Shown: in pieces, positions 1 through 8,846 of the stretch
How the letters are laid out: every line of letters begins with the position of its first letter
How positions within the stretch are numbered: position 1 is the first letter of the stretch
From: Cytobacillus suaedae
GTDB taxonomy: Bacteria > Bacillota > Bacilli > Bacillales > Bacillaceae_L
DNA length: 64,000 nt
Direction: 5' to 3'
NCBI GenBank assembly: GCA_014960805.1
Contig: CP063163.1
Location: forward strand, 4,427,001-4,491,000
Notes under the pieces: generated by a model
What the model was told of the DNA's origin: nothing
Databases searched by the model: none
The model's input: the letters and a program-made list of their open reading frames with translations, nothing else
Program-made: the position numbers and the translations under genes

Positions 1-123
1 GGCTATCTTAGATGGGACCTTCCTTTGTATCTCTGCATAGGAATTTTTGTCCTTTGCATAATCCTGTATTCGTATTTCAAAAAGAAATATAAAGACAGCA
101 AAGACACAACTGAGAGCTTATAA
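1..123 (+). CDS. C-terminal end of a membrane protein (partial)
   Basis: The reading frame is open from the first base and stops with TAA at 121-123. The 40 visible residues form one hydrophobic helix (about residues 7-25) followed by a short charged tail rich in Lys, Asp and Ser. This is how many transporters end, for example MFS permeases, but the fragment is too short to name a family. A strong hairpin terminator follows directly, so this is the end of its transcription unit. Confidence 0.6.
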   Translation, partial: GYLRWDLPLYLCIGIFVLCIILYSYFKKKYKDSKDTTESL

Positions 124-127
124 GATC

Positions 128-160
128 AAAAGGACGTAGTCATAATGACTACGTCCTTTT
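128..160. terminator. Bidirectional rho-independent terminator
   Basis: A perfect 16-bp inverted repeat (128-143 with 145-160) begins with four A and ends with four T, so it can stop transcription from both sides. It separates the partial plus-strand gene from the convergent ABC transporter gene. Confidence 0.85.
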
Positions 161-172
161 CTACTACTAGAT

Positions 173-1891
173 TTATTGATGTTGATACTGCACTCGATGA
201 AGATTAGCAAAGATTCCACCCTGATCAATTAACTCATCATGACCGCCCTCTTCTGCAATTCCATCCTCTGTTACAACAACAATTCGATCTGCATTTCGAA
301 TGGTTGCAAGCCTATGTGCAATCACTAACGTCGTACGATTTTTAGCTAATTCTGTTAATGCCTTTTGAATAATCATTTCTGTCTCTGTATCCAGTGCGGA
401 TGTTGCTTCGTCTAAAATAAGAATTGGAGGGTTCTTTAAGAACATTCGCGCAATCGCAAGTCTTTGCTTCTGACCCCCAGATAGCTTCAAGCCTCTTTCA
501 CCAATTTGAGTTTCATAGCCATCTGGTAGAGATTGAATGAAACCTTCAAGGTGTGCTCGTCTTGCTGCCTCTTCTACTTCTTCTTGAGTTGCTCCTAATC
601 TTCCATACGCAATGTTTTCACGTAGGGTTCCTGTAAATAAAAAGACATCCTGTTGTACAATTCCAATTTGAGAACGTAAGGATTTTTTCGTAAGCTCTCG
701 AATGTCCATCCCATCAATGGTAATGGATCCCTGATTTACATCATAGAAACGTGGGATGAGTGAACAAATCGTTGTTTTACCGGCTCCTGACGGACCAACA
801 AAAGCCACCGTTTCACCTGCTGGGATATTCAAATTAATTCCTTGTAAAACAGGGCGATTGTTCTCATAACCAAAGGTAACATCCTTAAATCTAATATCTC
901 CGTGAAGATACTCAACTTCTACTGCATCCTTTTTATCAAGAACTTCTGGTTCTGTATCAATTAATTCTATGAACCTTTTAAATCCTGCCATACCCTTAGG
1001 GTAAAGTTCCATTAAGGCACTGATTTTATCAATTGGCTTAAAAAGTACGTTTACATAAAGAACAAAACCAACTAGATTACCGTAGGACAGCTCTCCAGTA
1101 AAGCTTAACCATGCTCCGAATACAAGAACAACAAGCGTGAAAAAGCGTGTCATCATATAGATTCCAGATGAACTAAATGACATTACTTTATAAGCAACAA
1201 GCTTTGCCAAACGGAATTTTTTATTATCCTTTGAAAACCTACCAATCTCAAAATCTTCATTGGTAAACGATTGAACGACACGTACGCCTGATACACTATC
1301 TTCGACTCTCGCATTTACATCAGCAATGTCACTATACATTTGCTTCCATGCTTTGTTCATTCGAATATTACAGTACGTAATCAACCAAACAAGTAAAGGT
1401 ACAATTAAAATAGCAACCACTGCAAGTTTCACATTGATTGTAAGCATAATCCAAAATGCCCCAACAAATGTCATTACCGCTATAAATAAATCTTCTGGAC
1501 CGTGATGGGCAAGTTCACCTATATCCATCAGGTCATTTGTCACTCGGCTCATAATATGTCCGGTCTTAGTATTATCAAAAAAGCGGAATGACTGCCTCTG
1601 AACATGATGAAACAGCTGATGCCTCATATCTGTTTCAATATTAATCCCAAGCATGTGTCCCCAATAATTAACGATAAACTGAAGAAAAGTGCTACTAACA
1701 TACATTACAAGTAGACCTAAACTAACGAGGACGATTGCATTCCAATCTCCTGTAGGAAGTAATGAATCGATGAACCATGCAACCGCAAGTGGAAAGGCAA
1801 GCTCTAAAAGTGCCACCACAATAGCACTGCTAAAATCGAGTGCAAAAAGCTTTTTATGTGGCTTATAGTACTGAAAAAAACGCTTAATCAT
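173..1891 (-). CDS. ywjA: ABC multidrug/lipid exporter, fused permease-ATPase (YwjA-like)
   Basis: Half-size exporter of 572 residues. The N-terminal half is an ABC type-1 transmembrane domain with about six helices. The C-terminal half is the ATPase, with Walker A GPSGAGKTT, signature LSGGQKQR and Walker B ILILDEATSAL followed by an H-loop in VIAHRLAT. Such proteins work as dimers in the membrane and export drugs, lipids or peptides. The sequence reads like B. subtilis YwjA as I remember it. An upstream in-frame TTG would add seven residues, but AAGGAG sits eight bases before the ATG at 1891, so I use that ATG. It is monocistronic and convergent with the preceding gene. The substrate cannot be told from sequence. 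Confidence 0.85.
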   Translation of the reverse strand: MIKRFFQYYKPHKKLFALDFSSAIVVALLELAFPLAVAWFIDSLLPTGDWNAIVLVSLGLLVMYVSSTFLQFIVNYWGHMLGINIETDMRHQLFHHVQRQSFRFFDNTKTGHIMSRVTNDLMDIGELAHHGPEDLFIAVMTFVGAFWIMLTINVKLAVVAILIVPLLVWLITYCNIRMNKAWKQMYSDIADVNARVEDSVSGVRVVQSFTNEDFEIGRFSKDNKKFRLAKLVAYKVMSFSSSGIYMMTRFFTLVVLVFGAWLSFTGELSYGNLVGFVLYVNVLFKPIDKISALMELYPKGMAGFKRFIELIDTEPEVLDKKDAVEVEYLHGDIRFKDVTFGYENNRPVLQGINLNIPAGETVAFVGPSGAGKTTICSLIPRFYDVNQGSITIDGMDIRELTKKSLRSQIGIVQQDVFLFTGTLRENIAYGRLGATQEEVEEAARRAHLEGFIQSLPDGYETQIGERGLKLSGGQKQRLAIARMFLKNPPILILDEATSALDTETEMIIQKALTELAKNRTTLVIAHRLATIRNADRIVVVTEDGIAEEGGHDELIDQGGIFANLHRVQYQHQ

Positions 1892-2011
1892 TGCTGTAAT
1901 CTCCTTAGTCAAACCTTAAATTATATTTGGATTATAGATTGTTACCGTCTATTAATCAACCATATTTATTTCAATTTACGAAATATTATTCACCAGATAA
2001 AAACGGAAACC

Positions 2012-2020
2012 TGTTATAAT
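2012..2020 (+). promoter_or_regulatory. Extended -10 sigma-A promoter for the dehydrogenase operon
   Basis: TG at 2012-2013, one base, then a perfect TATAAT at 2015-2020 form an extended -10 element 41 bases before the alcohol dehydrogenase start. No good -35 hexamer is seen at 16-18 bp, which is usual for extended -10 promoters. Confidence 0.55.
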
Positions 2021-2060
2021 AGATTGAAAATACTAACAATTTTTTCCGGGGAGAAGATAT

Positions 2061-3209
2061 ATGAAGGTCTCTACTTTTAAAATTGCTAATAAGCTTATTA
2101 CAGGGGAAGGTAGCATCCAAGTTTTACATCAAGAGGTTATAAGATTAGGGATAAAAAACCCACTGATTGTTACTGATGAAATCTTAAGCGAACTAGGTGT
2201 AGTTGAAAAGGTTACACAGCTATTAAATGGAATAAGCTTTGGGATTTATACAGGAGTTAAGCCAGAACCAGAGATCTCAGTAGTGGAGGAATGCAGAGAG
2301 TTGTACAACAAAGGGTTGCATGACGGTCTTATTGCACTAGGTGGAGGAAGTGCTATTGATATTGCTAAAGGTGTATCTGCAGCAGCACAATTTGAGGGAA
2401 CAATACATGAATTGATAGGTACTGATTTGGTTCCGAAAAAAGGAGCTCCAATTATTGCAATACCTACAACGGCTGGAACTGGTTCAGAGGTAACGAACAT
2501 TGCAATTTTATCAGACAAAGATGAGCAGCTAAAAAAGGGAATTGTGAGTGATTACCTTTTACCAGATGTTGCAATCGTCGCACCGGAAATGACCGTAACG
2601 ATGCCAAAGTCAGTGACCGCCGCGAGTGGTATTGATGCTCTTGTTCATGCCATTGAAGCCTATATATCTAACAATGCTTCACCAATCACTGACTCACTTG
2701 CCATAGGTGCAATTAAACTGATTGCAAAGAACCTACCGAAGGCTTATGCAAACCCTGATCATATTGAAGCAAGAGACAATATGGCAACTGCCAGTTTAAT
2801 GGCAGGTATGGCTTTTGGAAACGCAGGTGTAGGAGCAGTCCATGCATTAGCCTATCCACTTGGTGGTCGATATCACATTGCACACGGGGTAAGTAATGCA
2901 TTATTGCTTCCATACGTGATGGAGTGGAATAAAATTAGTTGTGTTGAGAAATTCCGCGATATTGCAGAAGCACTTGGTGCTAAAACTGATACATTATCTG
3001 ATGAAGAAGCTGCAGATAAAGCTGTTGAATTAATGAGACGATTATGTACGACAGTAAATATTCCAAAGGGGATGCGATTTTTCAACGTACCTGAAGAAGA
3101 GATTCCAGCGATGGCTGAAGATGCGTCAAAAATAACAAGACTGTTAAAAAATAACCCACGTAAGCTAGATAAACAAGAGATAGAAGAGATCTATCGTTCT
3201 GCGTATTAA
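2061..3209 (+). CDS. Iron-containing alcohol dehydrogenase
   Basis: A 382-residue NAD(P)-dependent group III alcohol dehydrogenase. The N-terminal domain carries the nucleotide-binding GGGSAID at residues 94-100. The C-terminal helical domain carries the four expected metal ligands, Asp192, His196, His261 and His275, so it should be active. The ATG is preceded by GGGGAG. The aldehyde dehydrogenase gene begins 20 bp downstream, so the two probably act in sequence, alcohol to aldehyde to acid. A 4-hydroxybutyrate to succinate route would fit the SSADH-like partner, but the substrate is inference. Other options are lactaldehyde or butanol-type reductases. Confidence 0.9.
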   Translation: MKVSTFKIANKLITGEGSIQVLHQEVIRLGIKNPLIVTDEILSELGVVEKVTQLLNGISFGIYTGVKPEPEISVVEECRELYNKGLHDGLIALGGGSAIDIAKGVSAAAQFEGTIHELIGTDLVPKKGAPIIAIPTTAGTGSEVTNIAILSDKDEQLKKGIVSDYLLPDVAIVAPEMTVTMPKSVTAASGIDALVHAIEAYISNNASPITDSLAIGAIKLIAKNLPKAYANPDHIEARDNMATASLMAGMAFGNAGVGAVHALAYPLGGRYHIAHGVSNALLLPYVMEWNKISCVEKFRDIAEALGAKTDTLSDEEAADKAVELMRRLCTTVNIPKGMRFFNVPEEEIPAMAEDASKITRLLKNNPRKLDKQEIEEIYRSAY

Positions 3210-3229
3210 ATGAAAGGAGTGATTTTCGC

Positions 3230-4648
3230 GTGGAAAAGTACTCTATGTATATAAATGGTGAATGGATTGGTGAGAGCCTAGATGTTATTGAAGTCGAAAA
3301 TCCAGCTACAGGTGAAGTGATTGGAACCGTCCCAATAGGAAGGGCTGAAGAGGCAAAGCTCGCAGTTGATGCGGCTTATTCAGCCTTTAAAGAATGGTCA
3401 CAGTATTCCGCTTACGAGCGTTCAGAACTGATTTGGAAATGGCATAACTTAATTGACCAACATAAAGCTGATTTAGCCAGAACGATGACAATGGAGCAGG
3501 GTAAACCTGTGAAGGAAGCTTTAGGAGAAGTAGGGTATGCTAATGGATTTCTTTCTTGGTATGCAGAGGAAGGAAAACGGATTTATGGGGAGACCATTCC
3601 TGCAACTACAAGGAACAAACGATTATTCGTACATAAACAGCCAGTAGGGGTGGTTGCAGCCATTACTCCTTGGAATTTTCCAGCTGCGATGATTACAAGA
3701 AAAATAGCCCCAGCATTAGCAGCTGGCTGTACTGCCGTTATTAAACCAGCAGAACAAACACCTTTAACCGCACTTAAATTAGTTGAATTAGCAGATCAAG
3801 CAGGCTTTCCAAAAGGGGTACTCAATGTTGTAACAGGCGATCCACAAGCCATAGGAAAAGTGTGGCTAGATGATATGCGCGTTCGAAAGCTAACTTTTAC
3901 AGGCTCTACAGAGGTAGGAAAGCTATTAATGAAAGGTTCTGCTGATACAGTTAAAAAGGTTTCACTCGAGCTAGGTGGTCATGCTCCTGGCATTGTAATG
4001 GATGATGCGAATTTGGATAAGGCTGTTGAAGGGGTGTTAGCATCTAAATATCGGAATGCAGGACAAACGTGCGTATGCTCAAATCGTGTATATGTTCACG
4101 AATCGATTCATGATGCATTTATTGAGAAATTCATTGAAAAAGTGGCTCAACTTAAAGTGGGCAATGGACTTGAAGAAGAGGTTCACATCGGTCCGCTGAT
4201 TGATCAAGCTGCCATTGATAAAGTGGTTAAGCATATTGAGGATGCTAAGTCACAAGGTGCAATTATAAAGCATGGGGGTAATGTGGTTTCTAATCTATTT
4301 TTTGAACCAACCATTCTCTCAAATGTAAGTGATGATATGCTTTGCATGCGTGAAGAAACCTTTGGTCCACTGGCTCCAGTTACTACTTTTAAAACGGAAG
4401 AGGAAGTAATCGAACGTGCCAACAACTCTGACTATGGCTTAGCTGCTTATGTGTTTACAGAAAATATCACAAAAGGAATTCGAATTTGTGAAGCACTAGA
4501 GTATGGAATTGTTGGTTTAAATGACGGTTTACCTTCTACTCCACAGGCACCATTTGGTGGCTTTAAACAAAGTGGAATCGGACGTGAAGGCGGTCACCAT
4601 GGAATCGATGAATATTTAGAGATTAAATATATTTCAGTAGGATTATAA
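3230..4648 (+). CDS. NAD(P)-dependent aldehyde dehydrogenase (succinate-semialdehyde dehydrogenase-like)
   Basis: A 472-residue ALDH of normal length. It shows the PWNF motif at 147-150, the FTGSTEVG cofactor loop near 223, general base Glu247 in LELGG and nucleophile Cys281 in GQTCVC. The C-terminal PFGGFKQSGIGREGG block is also intact. Similarity of the whole to GabD-type enzymes suggests succinate semialdehyde or a similar short semialdehyde, but this is not proved. The start is GTG at 3230, supported by AAGGAG a few bases upstream. It is co-transcribed with the alcohol dehydrogenase before it, with only 20 bp between them. Confidence 0.9.
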   Translation: MEKYSMYINGEWIGESLDVIEVENPATGEVIGTVPIGRAEEAKLAVDAAYSAFKEWSQYSAYERSELIWKWHNLIDQHKADLARTMTMEQGKPVKEALGEVGYANGFLSWYAEEGKRIYGETIPATTRNKRLFVHKQPVGVVAAITPWNFPAAMITRKIAPALAAGCTAVIKPAEQTPLTALKLVELADQAGFPKGVLNVVTGDPQAIGKVWLDDMRVRKLTFTGSTEVGKLLMKGSADTVKKVSLELGGHAPGIVMDDANLDKAVEGVLASKYRNAGQTCVCSNRVYVHESIHDAFIEKFIEKVAQLKVGNGLEEEVHIGPLIDQAAIDKVVKHIEDAKSQGAIIKHGGNVVSNLFFEPTILSNVSDDMLCMREETFGPLAPVTTFKTEEEVIERANNSDYGLAAYVFTENITKGIRICEALEYGIVGLNDGLPSTPQAPFGGFKQSGIGREGGHHGIDEYLEIKYISVGL

Positions 4649-4661
4649 CTAGGAAATAAAG

Positions 4662-4681
4662 GGGGAGGAAACTCTCCTCCT
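4662..4681 (+). other. Small GC-rich hairpin between operon genes
   Basis: GGAGG pairs with CCTCC across a short loop just after the aldehyde dehydrogenase stop. It lacks a T-run, so it is more likely an mRNA-stability or partial-termination element than a full terminator. The dipeptidase gene follows at 4708. Confidence 0.35.
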
Positions 4682-4707
4682 AAAATGAAATAGAGGAGAA
4701 TAACTAA

Positions 4708-6081
4708 ATGAATCCAAAAATACAAGATTATCTACATACAAATAGGGAGGCTCATCTCAAAGAGCTTACTGAATTCCTTTCTATTCCAAGCATCAGTGCA
4801 TTACCTGAGCATAAAGACGATGTTCGACATTCTGCCGATTGGACTGCACAGGCTTTAGAAAAAATCGGGATGGAAAATGTGAAGGTGTATGAAACTAAAG
4901 GCCATCCAGTTGTTTATGGCGACTGGTTAAAAGCTGAAGGAAAACCTACCGTATTGATTTATGGCCATTATGATGTTCAACCAGTTGACCCGCTCCATTT
5001 ATGGGACAGCCCTCCATTTGAAGCAGAAGTTCGAGATGAAAAGCTTTATGCAAGGGGAGCAAGTGATGATAAAGGACAAACCTTTATGCATTTTAAAGCC
5101 ATTCAAGCTGTGTTAGAAACAACAGGCACATTACCTGTAAACTTTAAGTTTTGTATAGAAGGTGAAGAGGAAATTGGTAGTCCAAACCTTCCAGCGTTCA
5201 CTGAAGAAAACAAAGATCTTTTAGCTGCGGATGTTCTTGTCATTTCAGATACAGGGATGATTGAAAAAGGGAAGCCGACAATTTGTTATGGCTTAAGAGG
5301 GCTTTGCGGACTTCAAATTGATGTACGAGGTGCGAAAGGTGACTTGCATTCTGGCCTATATGGTGGTGGGGTTCAAAATGCTATTCATGCCCTTGTTGAT
5401 ATCGTTAACTCTTTCCATAATGAAAATGCAGAGATAACTGTTGAAGGGTTTTATGATAAAGTACTTCCATTAACAGATGAGGAAAAAGAAGCATATTCCG
5501 CTTTAAACTTTGATGAAGAAACCGTTAAAAAGGAACTTTCTGTATCTGAATTATATGGTGAAAAAGGTTATACCTACCTTGAACGTACATGGGTACGACC
5601 AACTCTAGAGGTAAATGGGATTTATGGTGGCTTCCAGGGTGAGGGGATTAAAACTGTTCTACCGGCTGAGGCTCACGCTAAAATTACGTGTCGTCTTGTT
5701 CCAAACCAAGACCCTGAAGAAGTTGTAGAGCTATTACAAAACCACATTAAAGCTCATACTCCACCAGGGGTTGAAGTAACAACCAAATTATTTGATAAGG
5801 GAGCACCATTCCTAACACCATTTGACCACCCAGCTATACAAGCTGCAGGAAGAGCTTATGAAAAGGTGTATGAGGTTCCAACTTCCTATACTCGTGGTGG
5901 TGGATCAATTCCTATCGTTGCAGCCTTTGATCAAATTTTAAACGTACCAATTGTCCTAATGGGCTTTGGGTTACCAACTGAAAATTTCCATGCACCAAAT
6001 GAGCACTTTCATCTAGAAAACTTTGATAAAGGGATGCTTACGCTTTGTCATTATTGGTATGAGTTAGAACAATCAATCTAA
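4708..6081 (+). CDS. M20 family metallo-dipeptidase
   Basis: A cytoplasmic M20/M28-fold zinc peptidase of 457 residues. His87 and Asp89 in GHYDVQ, Asp120 in ASDDKG and the GEEEIGS glutamates near 153-155 are the expected metal ligands and catalytic base. The inserted middle domain (about 185-390) is the dimerisation lid. Length and motif spacing fit the carnosinase/CNDP-like dipeptidase group rather than the shorter aminoacylases. The ATG is preceded by GAGGAG. It lies 59 bp after the aldehyde dehydrogenase gene on the same strand and is probably expressed with it. The peptide substrate is unknown. Confidence 0.88.
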   Translation: MNPKIQDYLHTNREAHLKELTEFLSIPSISALPEHKDDVRHSADWTAQALEKIGMENVKVYETKGHPVVYGDWLKAEGKPTVLIYGHYDVQPVDPLHLWDSPPFEAEVRDEKLYARGASDDKGQTFMHFKAIQAVLETTGTLPVNFKFCIEGEEEIGSPNLPAFTEENKDLLAADVLVISDTGMIEKGKPTICYGLRGLCGLQIDVRGAKGDLHSGLYGGGVQNAIHALVDIVNSFHNENAEITVEGFYDKVLPLTDEEKEAYSALNFDEETVKKELSVSELYGEKGYTYLERTWVRPTLEVNGIYGGFQGEGIKTVLPAEAHAKITCRLVPNQDPEEVVELLQNHIKAHTPPGVEVTTKLFDKGAPFLTPFDHPAIQAAGRAYEKVYEVPTSYTRGGGSIPIVAAFDQILNVPIVLMGFGLPTENFHAPNEHFHLENFDKGMLTLCHYWYELEQSI

Positions 6082-6105
6082 TAGCTTCTGGAAGAACACT
6101 AGACA

Positions 6106-6142
6106 AAAAGGATGAACCCGTTAAAAGATTCATCCTTCTTTT
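6106..6142. terminator. Bidirectional terminator
   Basis: Nine-bp stem 6108-6116/6129-6137 flanked by A-rich and T-rich runs, placed between two converging genes (dipeptidase and MFS exporter). Confidence 0.8.
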
Positions 6143-6144
6143 TG

Positions 6145-7395
6145 CTATTTCTTTTTCTTCATGCCTTTTAAATAAATGATTAAAATAGGTAATTGTAAGA
6201 TTGCTGCAAAAGAAAGTCCAATTCGAAGTGTAAACTGACTTGCAGCTGCCCCAACTACTGGCCCTCCTACAATTTGACCAAATGCATTCATTTGACTAGA
6301 CATTGATAAAACAGTTGCACGCACACTGCTATCTAGGTTTTGATTAATCCATGTATCATATAATGGACCGGTAATAACCCCAGCCATACAAAGAAGTAAA
6401 AAGCTTATCAGAGCTAACGTGAAGTTACCAGCTAAGCTAAAGCCGATAATACAAAGAATTTTAACAAACGTGAAGATAGCCATATACTTCGCGACATACA
6501 TCTCACTATCTAGTTTTAAATACTTTCTTGCAATCATTGCTGTAAAAAAACATAAAACATTTGCAAGAATACTAATGATTCCAAACCAAACTGGTAATGT
6601 GACTTCACCGAGATTAGGAAACTCAAAGTTCGTAATCAAATGTGCTTCCCATAAACGATCGAAACCTTCAGAACCCGCCCCTAAAAACAGGCTGATAATA
6701 AGAAAAGCCATCAGGATAGGTGTTCCTCTAACTAAGAGATAGCCTTTACGAAATATCTTTACCGATTCACGGATGGAAGAACGTTCTTCTTCCCCACTTC
6801 TTTTGAAGTTAGTCTCACCCATAACAAAGACTAATAATACCCCTAAGCCTAAGTAGAGAACTCCGCCAATCAAGAAAGGTATATTTAAGGCAATTGAAGC
6901 TAGACCAACACTTGCAAGTACACCTAGAATACTAGAAACCTGATTTACTTGGTTAGCTTTTAAAAATACATCTCCAATTTGGTCTGTACCTATCTCGTCC
7001 GCTAACCACGCTTGGCCTGCACCACTTAAGAAGGTCTCTCCAATTCCACGAATCACTTCAGCAATAACTACTCCTACAAATAAAGATAATGCTCCATGAA
7101 AAACTGTTTCAGATATAAATGGTACTGATCCTTCTAGAAAAAAGGCAATACCAAGAATGAATGTCCCAATAATAACAGATAATCTTCTACTATACGTATC
7201 AGCAAGGACTCCTGTTGGAATCTCCATTAGTAGAACTGTTATCTCTAAAAATGTACCTACTAGCACCAGTTGAAAAGGGGTTAACCCCAACTCTGCTACA
7301 TAATATAAAGCATAGGTTGTGAACATTGTTGCATTTGCAAATGCCATAATAGCACTCATTAAAATATAAACCTTTGATGCATGCATCTTCTTCAA
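6145..7395 (-). CDS. MFS efflux transporter with attenuator-type leader
   Basis: A 416-residue permease with about twelve hydrophobic helices. The first cytoplasmic loop (PTGVLADTYSRRLSV) is the MFS motif A variant. Related proteins include macrolide and tetracycline-type drug exporters, but the substrate is not determinable here. The best start is TTG at 7395, because AGGGAG lies seven bases before it; the ATG three codons later has poorer spacing. The 5' leader encodes a short peptide and can fold into two mutually exclusive hairpins, one of which covers this ribosome binding site (separate entries). That supports drug-inducible expression and therefore an antibiotic-efflux role. The gene is not part of a longer operon. 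Confidence 0.85.
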   Translation of the reverse strand: MKKMHASKVYILMSAIMAFANATMFTTYALYYVAELGLTPFQLVLVGTFLEITVLLMEIPTGVLADTYSRRLSVIIGTFILGIAFFLEGSVPFISETVFHGALSLFVGVVIAEVIRGIGETFLSGAGQAWLADEIGTDQIGDVFLKANQVNQVSSILGVLASVGLASIALNIPFLIGGVLYLGLGVLLVFVMGETNFKRSGEEERSSIRESVKIFRKGYLLVRGTPILMAFLIISLFLGAGSEGFDRLWEAHLITNFEFPNLGEVTLPVWFGIISILANVLCFFTAMIARKYLKLDSEMYVAKYMAIFTFVKILCIIGFSLAGNFTLALISFLLLCMAGVITGPLYDTWINQNLDSSVRATVLSMSSQMNAFGQIVGGPVVGAAASQFTLRIGLSFAAILQLPILIIYLKGMKKKK

Positions 7396-7401
7396 ACAAA
7401 T

Positions 7402-7469
7402 TCTCCCTTTCGATTAGGGAGAGCACACATCACTATTTCAGACGGAAATACTAGCTATGTGCTTTCCCT
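7402..7469 (-). promoter_or_regulatory. Alternative RNA hairpins (translation attenuator) controlling the MFS exporter
   Basis: In the minus-strand transcript, arm A (7457-7469, inside the last leader-peptide codons) can pair with arm B (7416-7430), with one A-C mismatch and a terminal G-U. Arm B can instead pair perfectly over 7 bp with arm C (7402-7408), which contains the AGGGAG ribosome binding site of the MFS gene. Ribosomes running to the leader stop would break A:B and allow B:C, hiding the site. Ribosomes stalled early in the leader would let A:B form and free it. The pairing is seen; the switching is inferred from erm/cat/tet-type leaders. Confidence 0.6.
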
Positions 7470-7519
7470 CTGTTTACTGTATTTCTGTTACCTCTCATGT
7501 CGATAGATCTGACTGACAT
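7451..7519 (-). CDS. 22-residue leader peptide upstream of the MFS exporter
   Basis: A 22-codon ORF (MSVRSIDMRGNRNTVNRGKA then HS) starts at ATG 7519, with GGAGG nine bases before it, and stops with TAG at 7453-7451. It ends 55 bp before the transporter start. The peptide is rich in Arg and Asn and has no hydrophobic stretch, so it is not a signal peptide. Its last codons form one arm of the attenuator. It is too short for standard ORF calling. The strong ribosome binding site and the overlap with the hairpin make a regulatory leader likely. I do not recognise the peptide sequence. Confidence 0.65.
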   Translation of the reverse strand: MSVRSIDMRGNRNTVNRGKAHS

Positions 7520-7631
7520 GTTTCAACACCTCCGATTTTTAATACACTTATTTTAATACCTTTTTATAGAAATAGATATATCTTCCAAAAAAATATTTAA
7601 GAATTCCTCTATACTAGAAAAAATTTAAAAA

Positions 7632-7670
7632 GCCTGACACCCCAACGCGTTAAAGCGCCGGGGGTCAGGC
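7632..7670 (-). terminator. GC-rich terminator hairpin, possible dispersed repeat
   Basis: An imperfect inverted repeat whose ends GCCTGAC/GTCAGGC pair perfectly, with an inner GGGG/CCCC region and the CGCGTTAAAGCG loop. On the minus strand it follows the TraB-family gene and is followed by a T-run, so it works as its terminator. From memory, very similar GGGTCAGGC hairpins recur in Bacillus genomes, so it may belong to a repeat family. Confidence 0.65.
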
Positions 7671-7679
7671 CCCAAATGT

Positions 7680-8846
7680 TTATAGGTTTTCAAAGAACAG
7701 TCTTATTACGTCTGCTCCTCCAATAAATGTACCTAAAGAGCTTCCTAAATTGGATAATGTAACAATTAACAGAATTCTAGTTACTTTGTTATTCCAAAAG
7801 CCTTTTAAGCTAAAGACATCTTCTGATAGTGATTCAAAATCTGCAACATTTGGTCTTCGGAAATAGGCTTGAACAAGTCCTGCAAACCATCCTGCTGCTA
7901 ATAAAGGATTTAATGATGTAATGGGTGCAGCTACAAAAGCAGTAAGTATAGCCAAAGGATGTCCAAATGCTAGCGCTGCTCCCAAAGCCGAAAATGAACC
8001 GTTCCATAGTACCCAACTAATCGTTTGTTGAACACCGGCAGTCGGATTTGCAATGAATGTGTACGCTATGATGGCAAGGATAAATGCAGGAATTGACCAA
8101 CCAATGATTTTCGGCCATTTTGACTTTGGCGGCACTTTCATTAAAGGCTTAAGATCCTGGTCTTCCTTTATAGCTTCTTTAATTCCTGGAACGTGAGCAG
8201 CTCCTAACACAGCAACGATTTTCTGTCCTGGTGCCTCTCTAATTTTTTGAGCTAAGTATTGATCACGCTCATCAATGAGGGGTACCTTAAGCTTAGGAAA
8301 GTTTTTTGTAAAGTCACTTAACATCGCATCTAGCATATCTTCAGATTTAAGACGTTCTAATTCTTCTTCTGTCACACTCTCATTATTGAAGATACTTCCG
8401 ATCATTGAAAATAATAGCTGAGCTTTTCCCCATAAGCCTACATTCGCCCAGATACGAGCAAATGTAATTTGGATATTTCGATCAGCCAATACTAGTTTAG
8501 CTCCAACTTCATTAGCAGACTCAATTCCCTGGATCATCTCTTGCCCTGGTTTAATTCCGAATTGTTTTGCCATACGTTTTTGAAAAGAAGAGATCACAAG
8601 ATTCATTAAAAGCAAGGTAGCTTTCTTTTCCTTAATAACCTTAAATACATCCATTTCTTTCCACTTGTTCCCATCCATAATGGACTGGTATCTCTGCTGA
8701 TCCAACTCGACGCATACTGAGTCTGGTTGTTCAGCCTCGATGACTTCTTTTACTTGCTCCGCACTTTGTTTCGAAACATGCGCAGTTCCAATAAGGATAT
8801 ACTCCTTATCATTTAAATGTATTCTAGTAATATTTTCTTCTGACAT
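7680..8846 (-). CDS. TraB/PrgY family membrane protein
   Basis: A 388-residue protein of the TraB family. The N-terminal domain (about 1-230) has the family's GTAHVS at residues 19-24, an early Glu-rich block, and GAAHVPG near 225, the second conserved His motif. The last 150 residues contain four or five hydrophobic helices that anchor it in the membrane. Family members include enterococcal TraB/PrgY, which blocks self-induction by sex pheromone and is thought to be a metal-dependent peptidase-like protein. In Bacillus the role is unknown. It is monocistronic, and its terminator hairpin directly follows the stop. Confidence 0.85.
   Translation of the reverse strand: MSEENITRIHLNDKEYILIGTAHVSKQSAEQVKEVIEAEQPDSVCVELDQQRYQSIMDGNKWKEMDVFKVIKEKKATLLLMNLVISSFQKRMAKQFGIKPGQEMIQGIESANEVGAKLVLADRNIQITFARIWANVGLWGKAQLLFSMIGSIFNNESVTEEELERLKSEDMLDAMLSDFTKNFPKLKVPLIDERDQYLAQKIREAPGQKIVAVLGAAHVPGIKEAIKEDQDLKPLMKVPPKSKWPKIIGWSIPAFILAIIAYTFIANPTAGVQQTISWVLWNGSFSALGAALAFGHPLAILTAFVAAPITSLNPLLAAGWFAGLVQAYFRRPNVADFESLSEDVFSLKGFWNNKVTRILLIVTLSNLGSSLGTFIGGADVIRLFFENL

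Noticed and set aside
7199-7426. 75-residue minus-strand ORF at the MFS start
   Set aside because: It lies in the wrong frame over the MFS gene and starts inside the attenuator hairpin without a ribosome site.
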